Part shown: positions 1-8,394 of the stretch, piece by piece
How the letters are laid out: each line of letters opens with the position of its first letter
How positions within the stretch are numbered: position 1 is the first letter of the stretch
Source of the DNA: CAYOHR01 sp964512145
GTDB lineage: Bacteria; Bacteroidota; Bacteroidia; Flavobacteriales_G; JALEGO01
DNA length: 64,000 nucleotides
Assembly: GCA_964512145.1 (NCBI GenBank)
Contig: CAZEIM010000003.1
Coordinates: 24,021 to 88,020, forward strand
Direction of reading: 5' to 3'
Translations under genes and position numbers: made by a program
The notes under the pieces: generated by a model
Told to the model about the DNA's origin: nothing
The model's input: only the letters and a program-made list of their open reading frames with translations
Databases searched by the model: none

Positions 1-647
1 AGAGTAATTTTTTTGTATCCATTCTTTTTTAAAATTTTCGCAAAAGATGTGTTGGTTTGTCCTGTTCCAACCATAACAATCCTACTGTCTTTGCTAATAT
101 TTTTATTGGATAACATTTTTTGAAAGGCTAACGAAACTACAGAAACCGGCTTTTTAGCAATGGAGGTATCTGTAAATACTTGTTTTGCAGTTTCAATGGT
201 TTTTTTGATATTTATCCTAATGGTTTCACCCGTTAATGAATATTTATCACAATACTCAAATGCATTTCTAACTTGAGTAATAATTTCCCTTTCTCCAATT
301 ACCATAGAATCTAAAGATGAAGTCACTCTGAATAAATGTCTAGTCGCCTCAATTCCTGAGTAAACATGGGTTTTTTGTGCAAATTCTTGGAGTGAAACAT
401 TTTTATCAGAAAGAAATATGTTTAAGAACTTATTTAAATCTTCCTCATCTATTAGTTTTTTAGCGGAAGTAAAAATTACTTCAATGCGATTACATGTGCC
501 CAAATACATTAACTCATGCCATTGCATGATATTTTTAATGGCATTTAGTTTCTCTTCTAGTTCTTCAGGAGCAATATATAACTTACTTAACTCATCAGGC
601 GTAAAAACCTTATGTGTTAAAGAATATATATGCAAATCTTTTATCAT
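1..647 (-). CDS. hemA: Glutamyl-tRNA reductase, 3' truncated by window edge
   Basis: Catalyses NADPH-dependent reduction of glutamyl-tRNA to glutamate-1-semialdehyde, the first committed step of C5 haem synthesis, in the cytoplasm. The reverse strand reads from ATG at 647 without a stop to base 1 (about 215 residues of a usual 410-430). The N-terminal catalytic domain contains GTCNRIEV, whose Cys is the thioester-forming nucleophile. It is followed by the family signature SLDSMVIGEREIITQVR. The start of the NADP-binding domain is visible as SRIVMVGTGQT near the edge. The gene diverges from the crotonase at 807 and shares a 159-base regulatory region with it. There is no sign of a frame break. 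The identification is firm; only the C-terminal part is missing. Confidence 0.95.
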   Translation of the reverse strand, partial: MIKDLHIYSLTHKVFTPDELSKLYIAPEELEEKLNAIKNIMQWHELMYLGTCNRIEVIFTSAKKLIDEEDLNKFLNIFLSDKNVSLQEFAQKTHVYSGIEATRHLFRVTSSLDSMVIGEREIITQVRNAFEYCDKYSLTGETIRINIKKTIETAKQVFTDTSIAKKPVSVVSLAFQKMLSNKNISKDSRIVMVGTGQTNTSFAKILKKNGYKKIT

Positions 648-662
648 GATAATAATCCTATA

Positions 663-670
663 CAAAATAA
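663..670 (-). promoter_or_regulatory. Candidate -7 box of hemA promoter
   Basis: On the reverse strand the octamer reads TTATTTTG, matching 7 of 8 positions of the Bacteroidota -7 consensus TAnnTTTG, 16 bases before the hemA ATG. No clear -33 TTG element was seen at the usual distance, so this is a weak call. Confidence 0.35.
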
Positions 671-675
671 AGGTT

Positions 676-697
676 GAAATGTCATAGAAATGTCATA
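676..697 (+). promoter_or_regulatory. Perfect 11-bp tandem repeat resembling a PhoB (Pho) box
   Basis: The unit GAAATGTCATA occurs twice head-to-tail (676-686 and 687-697). Within it, ATGTCAT is repeated with an 11-base period, the spacing of the enterobacterial Pho box (CTGTCAT, four AT-rich bases, CTGTCAT) bound by PhoB, an OmpR-family regulator. It lies between hemA and the crotonase, just upstream of the hemA -7 candidate. Direct repeats with one-helical-turn spacing are typical of OmpR-family operators. The identity of the regulator is inference. Confidence 0.45.
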
Positions 698-706
698 AGA
701 GTTAAT

Positions 707-721
707 TTAGAATCATTCTAA
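707..721. promoter_or_regulatory. 7-1-7 palindrome matching the PerR box consensus
   Basis: TTAGAATCATTCTAA is a perfect inverted repeat with a single central base and fits the PerR consensus TTAnAATnATTnTAA at every fixed position. In Bacillus subtilis the hemA operon is a known PerR target, so the location 60 bases upstream of hemA makes sense. It also lies 55 bases upstream of the crotonase -7 box. Another Fur-family regulator could bind instead. Confidence 0.55.
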
Positions 722-775
722 TTTAATCGAGTGTTATTGTACATAAGTTATTCGATAAATATTAAAAAGTTCATG

Positions 776-783
776 TATATTTG
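776..783 (+). promoter_or_regulatory. -7 box of the crotonase promoter
   Basis: TATATTTG is a full match to the Bacteroidota -7 consensus TAnnTTTG and ends 23 bases before the ATG at 807, giving a short leader. The -33 element is not obvious. Confidence 0.55.
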
Positions 784-806
784 TTTTATTCAAAAACCCA
801 TAGTAT

Positions 807-1604
807 ATGCTAGAATCTTATAGTAATTTATTAGTTAAAATAGAGCAAAATATTTTACAAATAACCATTAACAGACCTCAAAAATTAAATGCTTTAAATA
901 TACAAACACTATCTGAACTTAATGCTTGCTTGGAAAAATATAAAAACGACACAGATGTTTGGGGACTCATTATAACAGGAGCAGAAGCTAAAGCATTTGT
1001 GGCAGGGGCTGATATTTCTGAGTTTGCATCTTTTTCGGTAGAAGAAGGAAAAAGATTAGCATCTAATGGACATGATATATTTAACTTTATTGAAAATTAT
1101 CCTAAACCGGTTATTGCAGCCGTAAATGGCTTTGCATTAGGAGGAGGGTGTGAATTAGCTATGGCCTGTCATTTAAGAATTGCCTCAGAAAATGCAAAGT
1201 TTGGACAGCCAGAAGTAAACCTGGGCATTATTCCCGGATATGGAGGAACTCAAAGGTTGATACAGCTTATTGGCAAAACAAAGGCCACAGAGTTGCTTAT
1301 GACAGCTGATATATTGTCTGCACAAGAGGCATTAGAGCTAGGGTTGGTAAATCATGTTACAACTCAAAGCAATTTAATTACAAAATGTAAAGAAATTTTA
1401 GATAAAATATTTCAAAAATCTCCTGCAGCCATTTCTAAAATTATTGAATGTGTGAATGCATATTATCATAAAGATATAGATGGGTTTGCATATGAAATTG
1501 AAGCTTTTGCCAGTTGTTGCTCAACGCAAGAGTTTAAAGAAGGTACATCTGCATTTTTAGAAAGAAGGCCTGCTGAGTTTAGAAAAAATAAACAAACCGT
1601 TTAA
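807..1604 (+). CDS. Enoyl-CoA hydratase/isomerase family protein (crotonase)
   Basis: Probably hydrates trans-2-enoyl-CoA to 3-hydroxyacyl-CoA in the cytoplasm. The 265 residues are a complete single-domain crotonase. The oxyanion-hole segment AFVAGADISEF is at about 63-73, GGGCELAMA at 112-120 supplies Glu116, and GQPEVNLGIIPG at 133-144 supplies Glu136. These are the two glutamates used by authentic hydratases such as mitochondrial ECH, so hydratase activity is likely rather than only isomerase activity. It is a stand-alone gene with its own -7 box, followed 15 bases later by the flippase. Substrate chain length cannot be told. 3-hydroxybutyryl-CoA or phenylacetate-pathway hydratases are close relatives, so no gene symbol is given. 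Confidence 0.88.
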   Translation: MLESYSNLLVKIEQNILQITINRPQKLNALNIQTLSELNACLEKYKNDTDVWGLIITGAEAKAFVAGADISEFASFSVEEGKRLASNGHDIFNFIENYPKPVIAAVNGFALGGGCELAMACHLRIASENAKFGQPEVNLGIIPGYGGTQRLIQLIGKTKATELLMTADILSAQEALELGLVNHVTTQSNLITKCKEILDKIFQKSPAAISKIIECVNAYYHKDIDGFAYEIEAFASCCSTQEFKEGTSAFLERRPAEFRKNKQTV

Positions 1605-1619
1605 AGTACTTAAGCTATT

Positions 1620-3125
1620 GTGTCTGGTGTAAAAAAACTTTTTGGCCAAACAGCCATATATGGTTTAAACACCTTAGCACGTTTTTTAAATTATCTTTTA
1701 GTACCTCTTCATACTTCGGTCTTTACACCAGATCAATATGGGATTATATCAGAATTATATGCATATGTAGCATTTTTAGTAGTCTTGCTTACCTACGGAA
1801 TGGAAACCACCTATTTTAGGTTAGCTTCCGACCCAAAATATTCTGAGAAAAAAAGCTTTGGGACTATATTTTTGATGGTTTCTGCAACCTCTTCATTATT
1901 TATTGTACTCTCGTACCTTTTTAGTCAACCTATTGCAACTGCACTTAAGTACCCAAATAACAGTGAGTTTATTATTTGGTTATCTATTATAGTATCTGTA
2001 GATGCTATATCTTCTATTCCTCTAGTAAAACTTAGAAGAGAAAATAAATTATGGCAATTTAATTTAATCAACATTTTTACAATTCTAATAAATATTTTGT
2101 TTAATGTATTTTTTTTAATGTATGTTGTGCCCGGACACCAAGCGGGAAAATCTAATTGGTTTATAGAAACTTTTTACGATGCTGATTGGGGGGTTAGTTA
2201 TGTTTTTATTGCAAACTTAGTAGCCAGTTTATTAAAATTTTTAATACTTAGTATCCTCAACGTAAAGAAGATATATTTTGATTTGCACATTTTTAAAAAA
2301 GCAATTCATTATGGCTTACCTCTATTAATTGTAGGTTTAGCAGGTATGGTAAATGAAACAATAGATAGAATTTTATTAAAAAGTATGTTATATAATTCTT
2401 ACGGGGAATTAAAAACACAAACCATTGTGGGTATTTATGGGGCTTGTTATAAATTGTCAATAATTATAACACTATTTGTACAAGCCTTCAGATATGCTGC
2501 CGAACCTTTCTTTTTTAGTATTAAATCTGAACATAATAAAGAGGATGTTTTTGTTCAAATTATGAATTTTTTTGTGATTTTTTGCGCCTTCATTTTTTTA
2601 ACGGTGATGCTTTTTATTGATTACGCAAAAATGTTTATACCTAATAAAGAATACTGGGAGGGATTAAAAATAGTGCCCATTTTATTGTACGCCAATATTT
2701 TCTTGGGTATATATTATAATTTATCCAGCTGGTATAAATTAACCGATAAAACAAAACAAGGTGCATATATTGCTATTATGGGGGCAATTATTACCATAGT
2801 ATTAAATATTATTTTAATACCACATTTCACATATGTAGGGGCTGCATGGACAACGTTCATTTGTTATTTTTTAATGATGATGGTGTCTTATTTTATGGGA
2901 CAAAAACACTTTTTTATTCCTTATAACAAGCGAAAAATTCTATTGTATTTAATTGTACCTTATGTTTTATATATGGTTAAAATTGGATACATAACATATT
3001 TTTCAAATTCAGGTACTATTTTTGTAAATGTTATATTGTTAAGTTCATTTTTACTCATGGTCATTAAAACGGAAAAAATTACTTTAAATGAAATTTTAAA
3101 GAAAAAAAATAATCCTATGGTATAA
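1620..3125 (+). CDS. Oligosaccharide flippase family (Wzx/MVF-like) membrane protein
   Basis: A polytopic inner-membrane protein of 501 residues with about 12-14 hydrophobic segments. The N-terminus (LFGQTAIYGLNTLARFLNYLL) is typical of polysaccharide-biosynthesis flippases of the MATE/MVF superfamily, which move lipid-linked sugars across the inner membrane. The start is GTG at 1620, 15 bases after the crotonase stop. No in-frame ATG near it would keep the conserved first segment. The run flippase, dut, sugar nucleotidyltransferase, TPR lipoprotein recurs in many Bacteroidota, which suggests a housekeeping envelope-glycan role rather than one capsule locus. The substrate is unknown. Confidence 0.85.
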   Translation: MSGVKKLFGQTAIYGLNTLARFLNYLLVPLHTSVFTPDQYGIISELYAYVAFLVVLLTYGMETTYFRLASDPKYSEKKSFGTIFLMVSATSSLFIVLSYLFSQPIATALKYPNNSEFIIWLSIIVSVDAISSIPLVKLRRENKLWQFNLINIFTILINILFNVFFLMYVVPGHQAGKSNWFIETFYDADWGVSYVFIANLVASLLKFLILSILNVKKIYFDLHIFKKAIHYGLPLLIVGLAGMVNETIDRILLKSMLYNSYGELKTQTIVGIYGACYKLSIIITLFVQAFRYAAEPFFFSIKSEHNKEDVFVQIMNFFVIFCAFIFLTVMLFIDYAKMFIPNKEYWEGLKIVPILLYANIFLGIYYNLSSWYKLTDKTKQGAYIAIMGAIITIVLNIILIPHFTYVGAAWTTFICYFLMMMVSYFMGQKHFFIPYNKRKILLYLIVPYVLYMVKIGYITYFSNSGTIFVNVILLSSFLLMVIKTEKITLNEILKKKNNPMV

Positions 3126-3135
3126 ATGGTTTTTG

Positions 3136-3143
3136 TAAATTTG
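3136..3143 (+). promoter_or_regulatory. Candidate -7 box before dut
   Basis: TAAATTTG matches TAnnTTTG fully and ends 10 bases before the dut ATG, so dut could have its own promoter with a nearly leaderless transcript in addition to read-through from the flippase. Confidence 0.45.
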
Positions 3144-3153
3144 AAAAATTACT

Positions 3154-3588
3154 ATGAAAATAAAAGTTATTAATAAATCAAATAATTCACTCCCAGAATA
3201 CCAAACATCAGGATCAGCAGGATTAGATATACTTGCTAATAATGATCATCCAATAACTATAAAACCTTTAGAAAGGGTGTTAGTAAAAACAGGCTTATTT
3301 CTTGAAATCCCCCAAGGATATGAAGCACAAGTTAGGCCTAGAAGTGGTTTGGCTTTAAAAAACGGAATTACCGTATTAAACTCACCAGGCACTATTGATT
3401 CTGACTATAGAGGAGAGGTAGGAGTAATATTAATTAACTTATCCAACGAACTCTTTACCATTCAGCAAGGAGATAGAGTTGCCCAACTTGTTTTTAATAA
3501 AGTGGAAAATATTTTTTGGGAGGAGGTTTTGGAAATTGAAGAGAGCATTCGAGGGCAAGGGGGCTTTGGACATACAGGAAAAAAATAA
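3154..3588 (+). CDS. dut: dUTP diphosphatase
   Basis: Hydrolyses dUTP to dUMP and pyrophosphate, keeping uracil out of DNA and feeding dTMP synthesis; it acts as a cytoplasmic trimer. All five dUTPase motifs are in order in 144 residues: SGSAGLDI (19-26), RPRSGLA (61-67), GTIDSDYRGEVGV (79-91, with Asp84 as the likely catalytic Asp), GDRVAQLV (106-113) and the glycine-rich C-terminal arm RGQGGFGHTG (133-142). The length is normal. It is followed after one base by the OmpA-like gene. The same window also encodes uracil-DNA glycosylase (41715-42404). Confidence 0.97.
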   Translation: MKIKVINKSNNSLPEYQTSGSAGLDILANNDHPITIKPLERVLVKTGLFLEIPQGYEAQVRPRSGLALKNGITVLNSPGTIDSDYRGEVGVILINLSNELFTIQQGDRVAQLVFNKVENIFWEEVLEIEESIRGQGGFGHTGKK

Positions 3589-3589
3589 A

Positions 3590-4294
3590 ATGAATATGAG
3601 GTTATTTTTTACATATGTGTTGTTGTTTACTTTTAGCCCTATTATTTTATTTTCTCAAACAACGTTAAAGGCAAAAAAAGACAGCTGTTTGGTGGAAGTT
3701 ACAGTTTCTGATATTAAAGATAAACCAATTATACTTGCCGATTTAATTGTGATTACAAACCCACAAAAAGATGTTGTTAAAGTTAAAACCGACCGAAAGG
3801 GCAAAGCATATTTTTTACTACCTCAAAAAGGACGTCAAAACTTTGAGTTTAAAATTGATTACAGGGGGGATAAGCATGAGTTTGATCGGTTATTTAAAAT
3901 TCCGCAAGATGGGGATTATTATGAGTTGGAAGTAAAATTAAAATACGAGCCTAAACATATTGTGTTGGCGGAGGTTCAGTTTGAAACCAATAAATCGGAT
4001 ATTCTTGCAAGTGCACACCAAGAGTTATTAGATGTGGTAGAATTAATGAATTTAAAAACAGCCATGGAAATAGAAGTACTAGGACACACAGATAGTATTG
4101 GAGATAAAGATAAAAATATTAAATTATCTTTAGATCGAGCCAATGCTGTAAAAAACTATTTGGTTGAGCAAGGAGTAAGCAGTAGTAGAATAAAAACCTC
4201 GGGTCATGGACCGCTAATTCCAATTGCAGATAATTCAACCGCGGAAGGGAGAGCGATTAACAGGCGAATTGAAATTAAAGTAATTAAAGAATAA
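3590..4294 (+). CDS. OmpA family outer-membrane/peptidoglycan-binding protein
   Basis: A 234-residue exported protein. The N-terminus from the ATG at 3590 gives a good signal peptide (hydrophobic stretch LFFTYVLLFTF, then FSQ as cleavage region). An ATG at 3596 is equally possible. The frame is open upstream into dut, but starting there would bury the signal peptide. A middle beta-rich domain resembling a carboxypeptidase-regulatory fold (about 25-110) precedes a C-terminal OmpA domain (about 120-232). The latter has VLAEVQFETNKSDI, GHTDSIGD, LSLDRANAVKNYLVEQG and EGRAINRRIEI, with the Asp and Arg expected to hold diaminopimelate of peptidoglycan. It lies between dut and the nucleotidyltransferase with no spacing, so the genes are probably cotranscribed. 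Confidence 0.88.
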   Translation: MNMRLFFTYVLLFTFSPIILFSQTTLKAKKDSCLVEVTVSDIKDKPIILADLIVITNPQKDVVKVKTDRKGKAYFLLPQKGRQNFEFKIDYRGDKHEFDRLFKIPQDGDYYELEVKLKYEPKHIVLAEVQFETNKSDILASAHQELLDVVELMNLKTAMEIEVLGHTDSIGDKDKNIKLSLDRANAVKNYLVEQGVSSSRIKTSGHGPLIPIADNSTAEGRAINRRIEIKVIKE

Positions 4295-5296
4295 ATGAAC
4301 GTTATTATTCCTATGGCAGGGCTTGGAAAGCGAATGCGCCCTCATACACTTACTACTCCAAAACCTTTATTGCCCGTTGCTGGATTTACTATTGTTGAGC
4401 GATTAATACAGGCTATTCATGAACAAGTTCCTTCAAAAATCAATGAAATTGCATTTGTAATTGGAAATTTTGGACCGGAAGTTGAAACAATGTTATTGAA
4501 TACGGCTAAAAAATTTGGCGCTGAGGGTAAAATATTTTTTCAACATACCGCATTAGGAACAGCTCATGCTATACATTGTGCTAAACTAAGTTTAAAAGAT
4601 GAGGTAATAGTTGCCTTTGCAGATACGCTTTTTGAAGGTTCATTTAACTTAGATACAAAGGCCGATGCTACCGTATGGGTAAAGTCTATTAATGACCCGT
4701 CAAATTTTGGGGTAGTTGTAGTTGATGAAAATAATAATATTTCAAGTTTTGTAGAAAAACCTAAACATTTCATATCAAACCTTGCTATTATTGGTATTTA
4801 TCACTTTAAAGATGGAGAAAATTTATGCCAAGAGATTGAATATTTAATCAATAACAATATCATGAAATCAAATGAATACCAGCTTACCGATGTTTTAGAA
4901 AACATGAAAAACAAAGGGAAGGTATTAAAAGCCGGTCAGGTATCCGAGTGGTTGGATTTTGGTAATAAAAATATTTTTATCGATTCAGTTCAAAAAATAC
5001 TTCACAAAAATCAACCTAAAACGACTAGAAACTATCAAAATACTACAATTATCCATCCTTGTTATATAGCGGATGATGTAGAAATTATAGATTCAGTTAT
5101 TGGCCCGAATGTTTCTATAGAATCGGGATGTAAAATCGAACATTCTACTATAAAAAATAGTGTTATTTATAAAAACACTCAAATAATCAATGCCCATATT
5201 ATTGAATCAATGATAGGAAATAATGTGTATATTAGAGATACTAAAACTTTAAAAGAATATAATATTGGAGACTATACAACTATCGACATCAAATAA
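4295..5296 (+). CDS. Sugar-phosphate nucleotidyltransferase (glucose-1-phosphate thymidylyltransferase-like)
   Basis: Joins a sugar-1-phosphate to an NTP to give an activated nucleotide sugar for envelope glycans. The N-terminal Rossmann-like domain starts with the signature IIPMAGLGKRMRPHTLTTPKPLLPVAG, split here as GLGKRMRP (9-16) and TPKPLLPVAG (21-30). The catalytic Asp is in AFADTLF. The C-terminal third (about 250-333) has the hexapeptide pattern of a left-handed beta-helix (IADDVEIIDSVIGPNVSIES), as in bifunctional or trimeric family members. The ATG follows the OmpA stop directly (TAAATG). The base specificity (dTTP, UTP or GTP) cannot be read from the sequence. Confidence 0.88.
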   Translation: MNVIIPMAGLGKRMRPHTLTTPKPLLPVAGFTIVERLIQAIHEQVPSKINEIAFVIGNFGPEVETMLLNTAKKFGAEGKIFFQHTALGTAHAIHCAKLSLKDEVIVAFADTLFEGSFNLDTKADATVWVKSINDPSNFGVVVVDENNNISSFVEKPKHFISNLAIIGIYHFKDGENLCQEIEYLINNNIMKSNEYQLTDVLENMKNKGKVLKAGQVSEWLDFGNKNIFIDSVQKILHKNQPKTTRNYQNTTIIHPCYIADDVEIIDSVIGPNVSIESGCKIEHSTIKNSVIYKNTQIINAHIIESMIGNNVYIRDTKTLKEYNIGDYTTIDIK

Positions 5297-7058
5297 TATT
5301 AAACCGCTGGTTTTAATCTTTAGTATTTTATTCTTTTGGTCATGTACTTCAACCAAAAAAATCACTAAAAGCTCAAAAGCTACAATCCAACACGAAGAAA
5401 AAGACATTTTATCTGAAAAACAACGTATGGCATTAAATGCATACTTTGTTGATGCAAATAAAGAGAAAATTTTAGGAAACACTGAAAAAGCGATTTATTT
5501 ATTTGAAGAATGTTTAAAAATTGATAAAAATAACGATGCCAGTTATTATGAGTTAAGTAAACTGTACTCGGATATTCAAAATCCTAAATTGTTTAATTAT
5601 GATAAAGCATTATTATATGCAGAGAAATCAAGCTCATTAAAAGGGGATAATATTTGGTATAATTTGCAATTGGCTTATTTATACGAAATAAATAAAAAGT
5701 TAGATGAAGCAGCTAAAATATATAAAAAATTAATAAAAATTTCACCTTATAATATCGATTACTATTCAAAAATAGGACAAATTTATGAAGACAATAAAAA
5801 ATATAAGGAGGCTATAGAGACTTATGATGATATTGAGAAATTTATGGGTATAAATGATTATACCTCGTTTAAAAAAAGTGATTTATATTTAAGGATAAAA
5901 CAAGGAGATAAAGCTGCGGAAGAATTAGAAAATTTGATTAAAAAATTCCCTTATGAAGCTGATTATTACCAAAAATTAGCCGAGTGTTATTTAAAACAAC
6001 AAAAAGAAGAAGATGCTTTAAAAGTTTATGAACGACTTAAACAAATGGATGTTAGTGATCCTAACATCCATTTGTTTTTAGCCAGTTATTACGAAAACAA
6101 AGGACAAACTGAGAAATCTTTTCTTGAACTAAAAGAAGCATTTAAAAATACATCACTAGATATTGATAAAAAAATTCAAATTTTATTAAATTATTTTGTG
6201 GCATTAGATTATAAACAAGAGTATAAGCCACAAGCTTTTGAGTTATTGAATATATTATTAAGCACACATCCCGAAGAAGCTAAGGCTTACTCAATGGCTG
6301 GAGATTTTTATATGAAAGAGCAAAAGTTGGAGGAGGCAAAAAAGTATTTTACAAAGGCATTAGAATTTGATAAAACAAAATACCCTATATGGAATCAGTT
6401 ATTTTTTATTTATGCCGAGTTAAAAGCATACGATGATTTGGTAAAAATCACCCAAGATGCAATAGAATACTTTCCTAATCAATCTTTAATATATTATTTT
6501 AATGGTTTTGCAAATATTCAAATTAAGCAATACGATAATGCTATTAACTCTTTAAATACAGGAAAAGACATAACCTTTGATAATACAGATCTTTTAATTC
6601 AAATTTATGCATTATTAGGGGATGCTTATAACAGTAAAAAAGATTATACTAATTCAGATTTATCCTATCAAGAGGCATTAAAACTTGACACTAATAATAC
6701 CCATGTATTAAATAACTACGCCTATTATTTATCGGTTCGAAAAGCTAATTTATTGGAGGCAAAAAAAATGTCGAAAAAAACATTGGATTTTGAACCAAAC
6801 TCTTCTACTTTTTTAGACACATATGCATGGATATTATATCAGCTAGAAGATTATGAGGAGGCACTTATTTGGATGGAAAAAGCACTTGCATCTCAAGAAG
6901 AAAACTCAAGCGGAACGATTGTAGAACATTATGGAGATATTTTATTTAAATTAGGGCGAAAAGAGGAAGCTTTTATCCAATGGAATAAAGCTAAAAATTT
7001 AGGAGGGGCATCTGAATTTATAGATCAAAAGATAAATTCAAAACTATTAGTAGAATAG
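5265..7058 (+). CDS. Tetratricopeptide-repeat lipoprotein
   Basis: A 597-residue protein with a lipoprotein signal (PLVLIFSILFFWSC, Cys about residue 27) followed by at least ten TPR-like helical pairs from about 50 to 590, such as AIYLFEECLKIDKNNDASYYELSKLY and EAKKYFTKALEFDKTKYPIWNQL (shown only in part). TPR arrays bind other proteins, here probably at the inner face of the outer membrane. The start is a TTG at 5265, overlapping the nucleotidyltransferase by 32 bases. No ATG or GTG lies between there and the signal segment, so TTG is the best start. Its position after the nucleotidyltransferase is the common Bacteroidota order, and the gene usually found next in that order is missing here. 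Confidence 0.82.
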   Translation: METIQLSTSNNIKPLVLIFSILFFWSCTSTKKITKSSKATIQHEEKDILSEKQRMALNAYFVDANKEKILGNTEKAIYLFEECLKIDKNNDASYYELSKLYSDIQNPKLFNYDKALLYAEKSSSLKGDNIWYNLQLAYLYEINKKLDEAAKIYKKLIKISPYNIDYYSKIGQIYEDNKKYKEAIETYDDIEKFMGINDYTSFKKSDLYLRIKQGDKAAEELENLIKKFPYEADYYQKLAECYLKQQKEEDALKVYERLKQMDVSDPNIHLFLASYYENKGQTEKSFLELKEAFKNTSLDIDKKIQILLNYFVALDYKQEYKPQAFELLNILLSTHPEEAKAYSMAGDFYMKEQKLEEAKKYFTKALEFDKTKYPIWNQLFFIYAELKAYDDLVKITQDAIEYFPNQSLIYYFNGFANIQIKQYDNAINSLNTGKDITFDNTDLLIQIYALLGDAYNSKKDYTNSDLSYQEALKLDTNNTHVLNNYAYYLSVRKANLLEAKKMSKKTLDFEPNSSTFLDTYAWILYQLEDYEEALIWMEKALASQEENSSGTIVEHYGDILFKLGRKEEAFIQWNKAKNLGGASEFIDQKINSKLLVE

Positions 7059-7070
7059 TTTGAAAAATGG

Positions 7071-7094
7071 AGTCTTTATATTATTATAAAGACT
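7071..7094 (-). terminator. Hairpin between convergent genes
   Basis: AGTCTTTATA and TATAAAGACT form a perfect 10-bp stem with a TTAT loop, between the TPR gene stop and the end of the DUF2490 gene. The T-rich stretch follows on the reverse strand, so it probably ends the leftward transcript. The right arm overlaps the DUF2490 stop codon. Confidence 0.5.
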
Positions 7095-7746
7095 GATAAA
7101 AATTAAGGGCTATCCAATATCGGTTATTTGTAATATTCTGATTAGATGGCCCATTTACTCGATAATCTAATCCAAGTTCAATTTTACTTTTGGGATTCAC
7201 AACATATCCCATAAAACTCAAAAAACGAATTTCTAAGGAATAATTACCGGTTTGTAATGCATGTAAATTTTCATGGCTTATTTTTACAAACAATTCTTTT
7301 GGATCTAATGATTCCCCTTTTAAAGGTTTTTCAAGGGTAATTCTATACCTGAATCGTAAAATTAAGGGATTATTTTTTTCAAAGGTTTGGTCGGAAGATA
7401 TTCTGTGTCCAATTAAAAAATAGGGATATCTACTTAAGATATTGATTTGTTGAAATAATCGATGTGTCATGTTGTTGTCTTCAATACGCAATAAATACCC
7501 TAGTGCTGCTGATGTATTTATACTTACTTTTTTTGCTCCGGCAATACTAACATCGGTTAGCGCGTAATTATAATTCAATTTTTCTTGAAAAAGAAGTTGT
7601 CTCGACTCTATTTTGGAGTTTAATGACCAATCTTGAGGAAGTTTTTTGTTCAAATTTAACGAAGGAAGAAATCCGGTAATATGAGTATTGTTTTGCGTAA
7701 AACAAATGATAGGAGTAAAAAGTAATAATATAAACCATCGTTTCAT
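7084..7746 (-). CDS. DUF2490-type outer-membrane beta-barrel protein
   Basis: A 220-residue exported protein with a signal peptide (MKRWFILLLFTPIICFTQ). The body has alternating aromatic/polar strands and the pattern LPSLNLNKKLPQDWSLNSKIESRQ near the N-terminus and LGLDYRVNG close to the C-terminus. It ends in YWIALNFYQSL with an aromatic near the C-terminal end, as outer-membrane barrels do. This matches the DUF2490 family of Bacteroidota, whose function is unknown. It starts one base after the stop of the 7748 gene and is probably cotranscribed with it. Confidence 0.65.
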   Translation of the reverse strand: MKRWFILLLFTPIICFTQNNTHITGFLPSLNLNKKLPQDWSLNSKIESRQLLFQEKLNYNYALTDVSIAGAKKVSINTSAALGYLLRIEDNNMTHRLFQQINILSRYPYFLIGHRISSDQTFEKNNPLILRFRYRITLEKPLKGESLDPKELFVKISHENLHALQTGNYSLEIRFLSFMGYVVNPKSKIELGLDYRVNGPSNQNITNNRYWIALNFYQSL

Positions 7747-7747
7747 T

Positions 7748-8326
7748 CTAGTACTCTATATTATCGGTAAATTTTGTTTTTATGAGCTTATTACTTATGT
7801 ACTCCCCATTTTCAGAAAATAAATACTCCAATAGCACATAGACTCCATTGTTTTTTGTCGATATTATTATTTCATATTGAGTTATAATGCCTTGAGAATT
7901 TTTTGTATTTACATAATATTCAAAAACACGATATTGGTCACCGGAGTATTGTACTTGAAATTTTTGAATGGAATATTTGGGGTGCATTAAACTAAAATAT
8001 TCATGAATCTTTTTTTGAGTAGGCAAAGGAATTTCATTAATATTACTAGTAACTTCAAGATCCTCAAAAACTCCATCCTTTGAAAACTCTATGCTTAATA
8101 ATTTTTTGTGATATTTTGTTTTTGCTTCGTAAGAGGTATCTAGTAATCCTACTTCTTTATACCATTTTATTTTATGATTTGCAAATACCGAATCAATAAA
8201 ATGAACTGACATAGAAGGAGCCTCATTTTTTTTAATTCTAAATTCTCTTTCATATTTTTCATTTTGTGAAAAGCAAATACCAATAGAAAAAATAAGAAGC
8301 ATACCTATTGTTATAAAATATCTCAT
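7748..8326 (-). CDS. Exported protein of unknown function, possibly PepSY-like
   Basis: A 192-residue protein with a clear signal peptide (MRYFITIGMLLIFSIGICFSQ). The mature part contains two alpha-plus-beta units of the type 'Kxxxxx...KWYKEVG...YEAKTKYHKKLLSIEFSKDG', which resemble PepSY-like inhibitor domains in layout, but I cannot confirm the family. It is likely periplasmic. It has its own -7 candidate and is followed at once by the DUF2490 barrel gene, which suggests a periplasm/outer-membrane pair. No function is assigned. Confidence 0.6.
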   Translation of the reverse strand: MRYFITIGMLLIFSIGICFSQNEKYEREFRIKKNEAPSMSVHFIDSVFANHKIKWYKEVGLLDTSYEAKTKYHKKLLSIEFSKDGVFEDLEVTSNINEIPLPTQKKIHEYFSLMHPKYSIQKFQVQYSGDQYRVFEYYVNTKNSQGIITQYEIIISTKNNGVYVLLEYLFSENGEYISNKLIKTKFTDNIEY

Positions 8327-8348
8327 GGCTTATTTATATAATACTTAA

Positions 8349-8356
8349 CAAAGGTA
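8349..8356 (-). promoter_or_regulatory. -7 box upstream of the 7748-8326 gene
   Basis: The reverse strand reads TACCTTTG, a full TAnnTTTG match, 22 bases upstream of the ATG at 8326. Confidence 0.5.
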
Positions 8357-8394
8357 TCGAAAATTGAAAAATAGTTTCTTTAAGTTTTATGATC

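Noticed and set aside
418..687. Rightward open frame of 89 residues over the start of the window
   Set aside because: It lies antisense to the hemA coding sequence, which has the GTCNR and SLDSMVIGE motifs; the rightward frame shows no family features.
3479..3589. Extended start of the OmpA-like gene inside dut
   Set aside because: It would hide the signal peptide that begins at 3590 and would overlap dut by over 100 bases.
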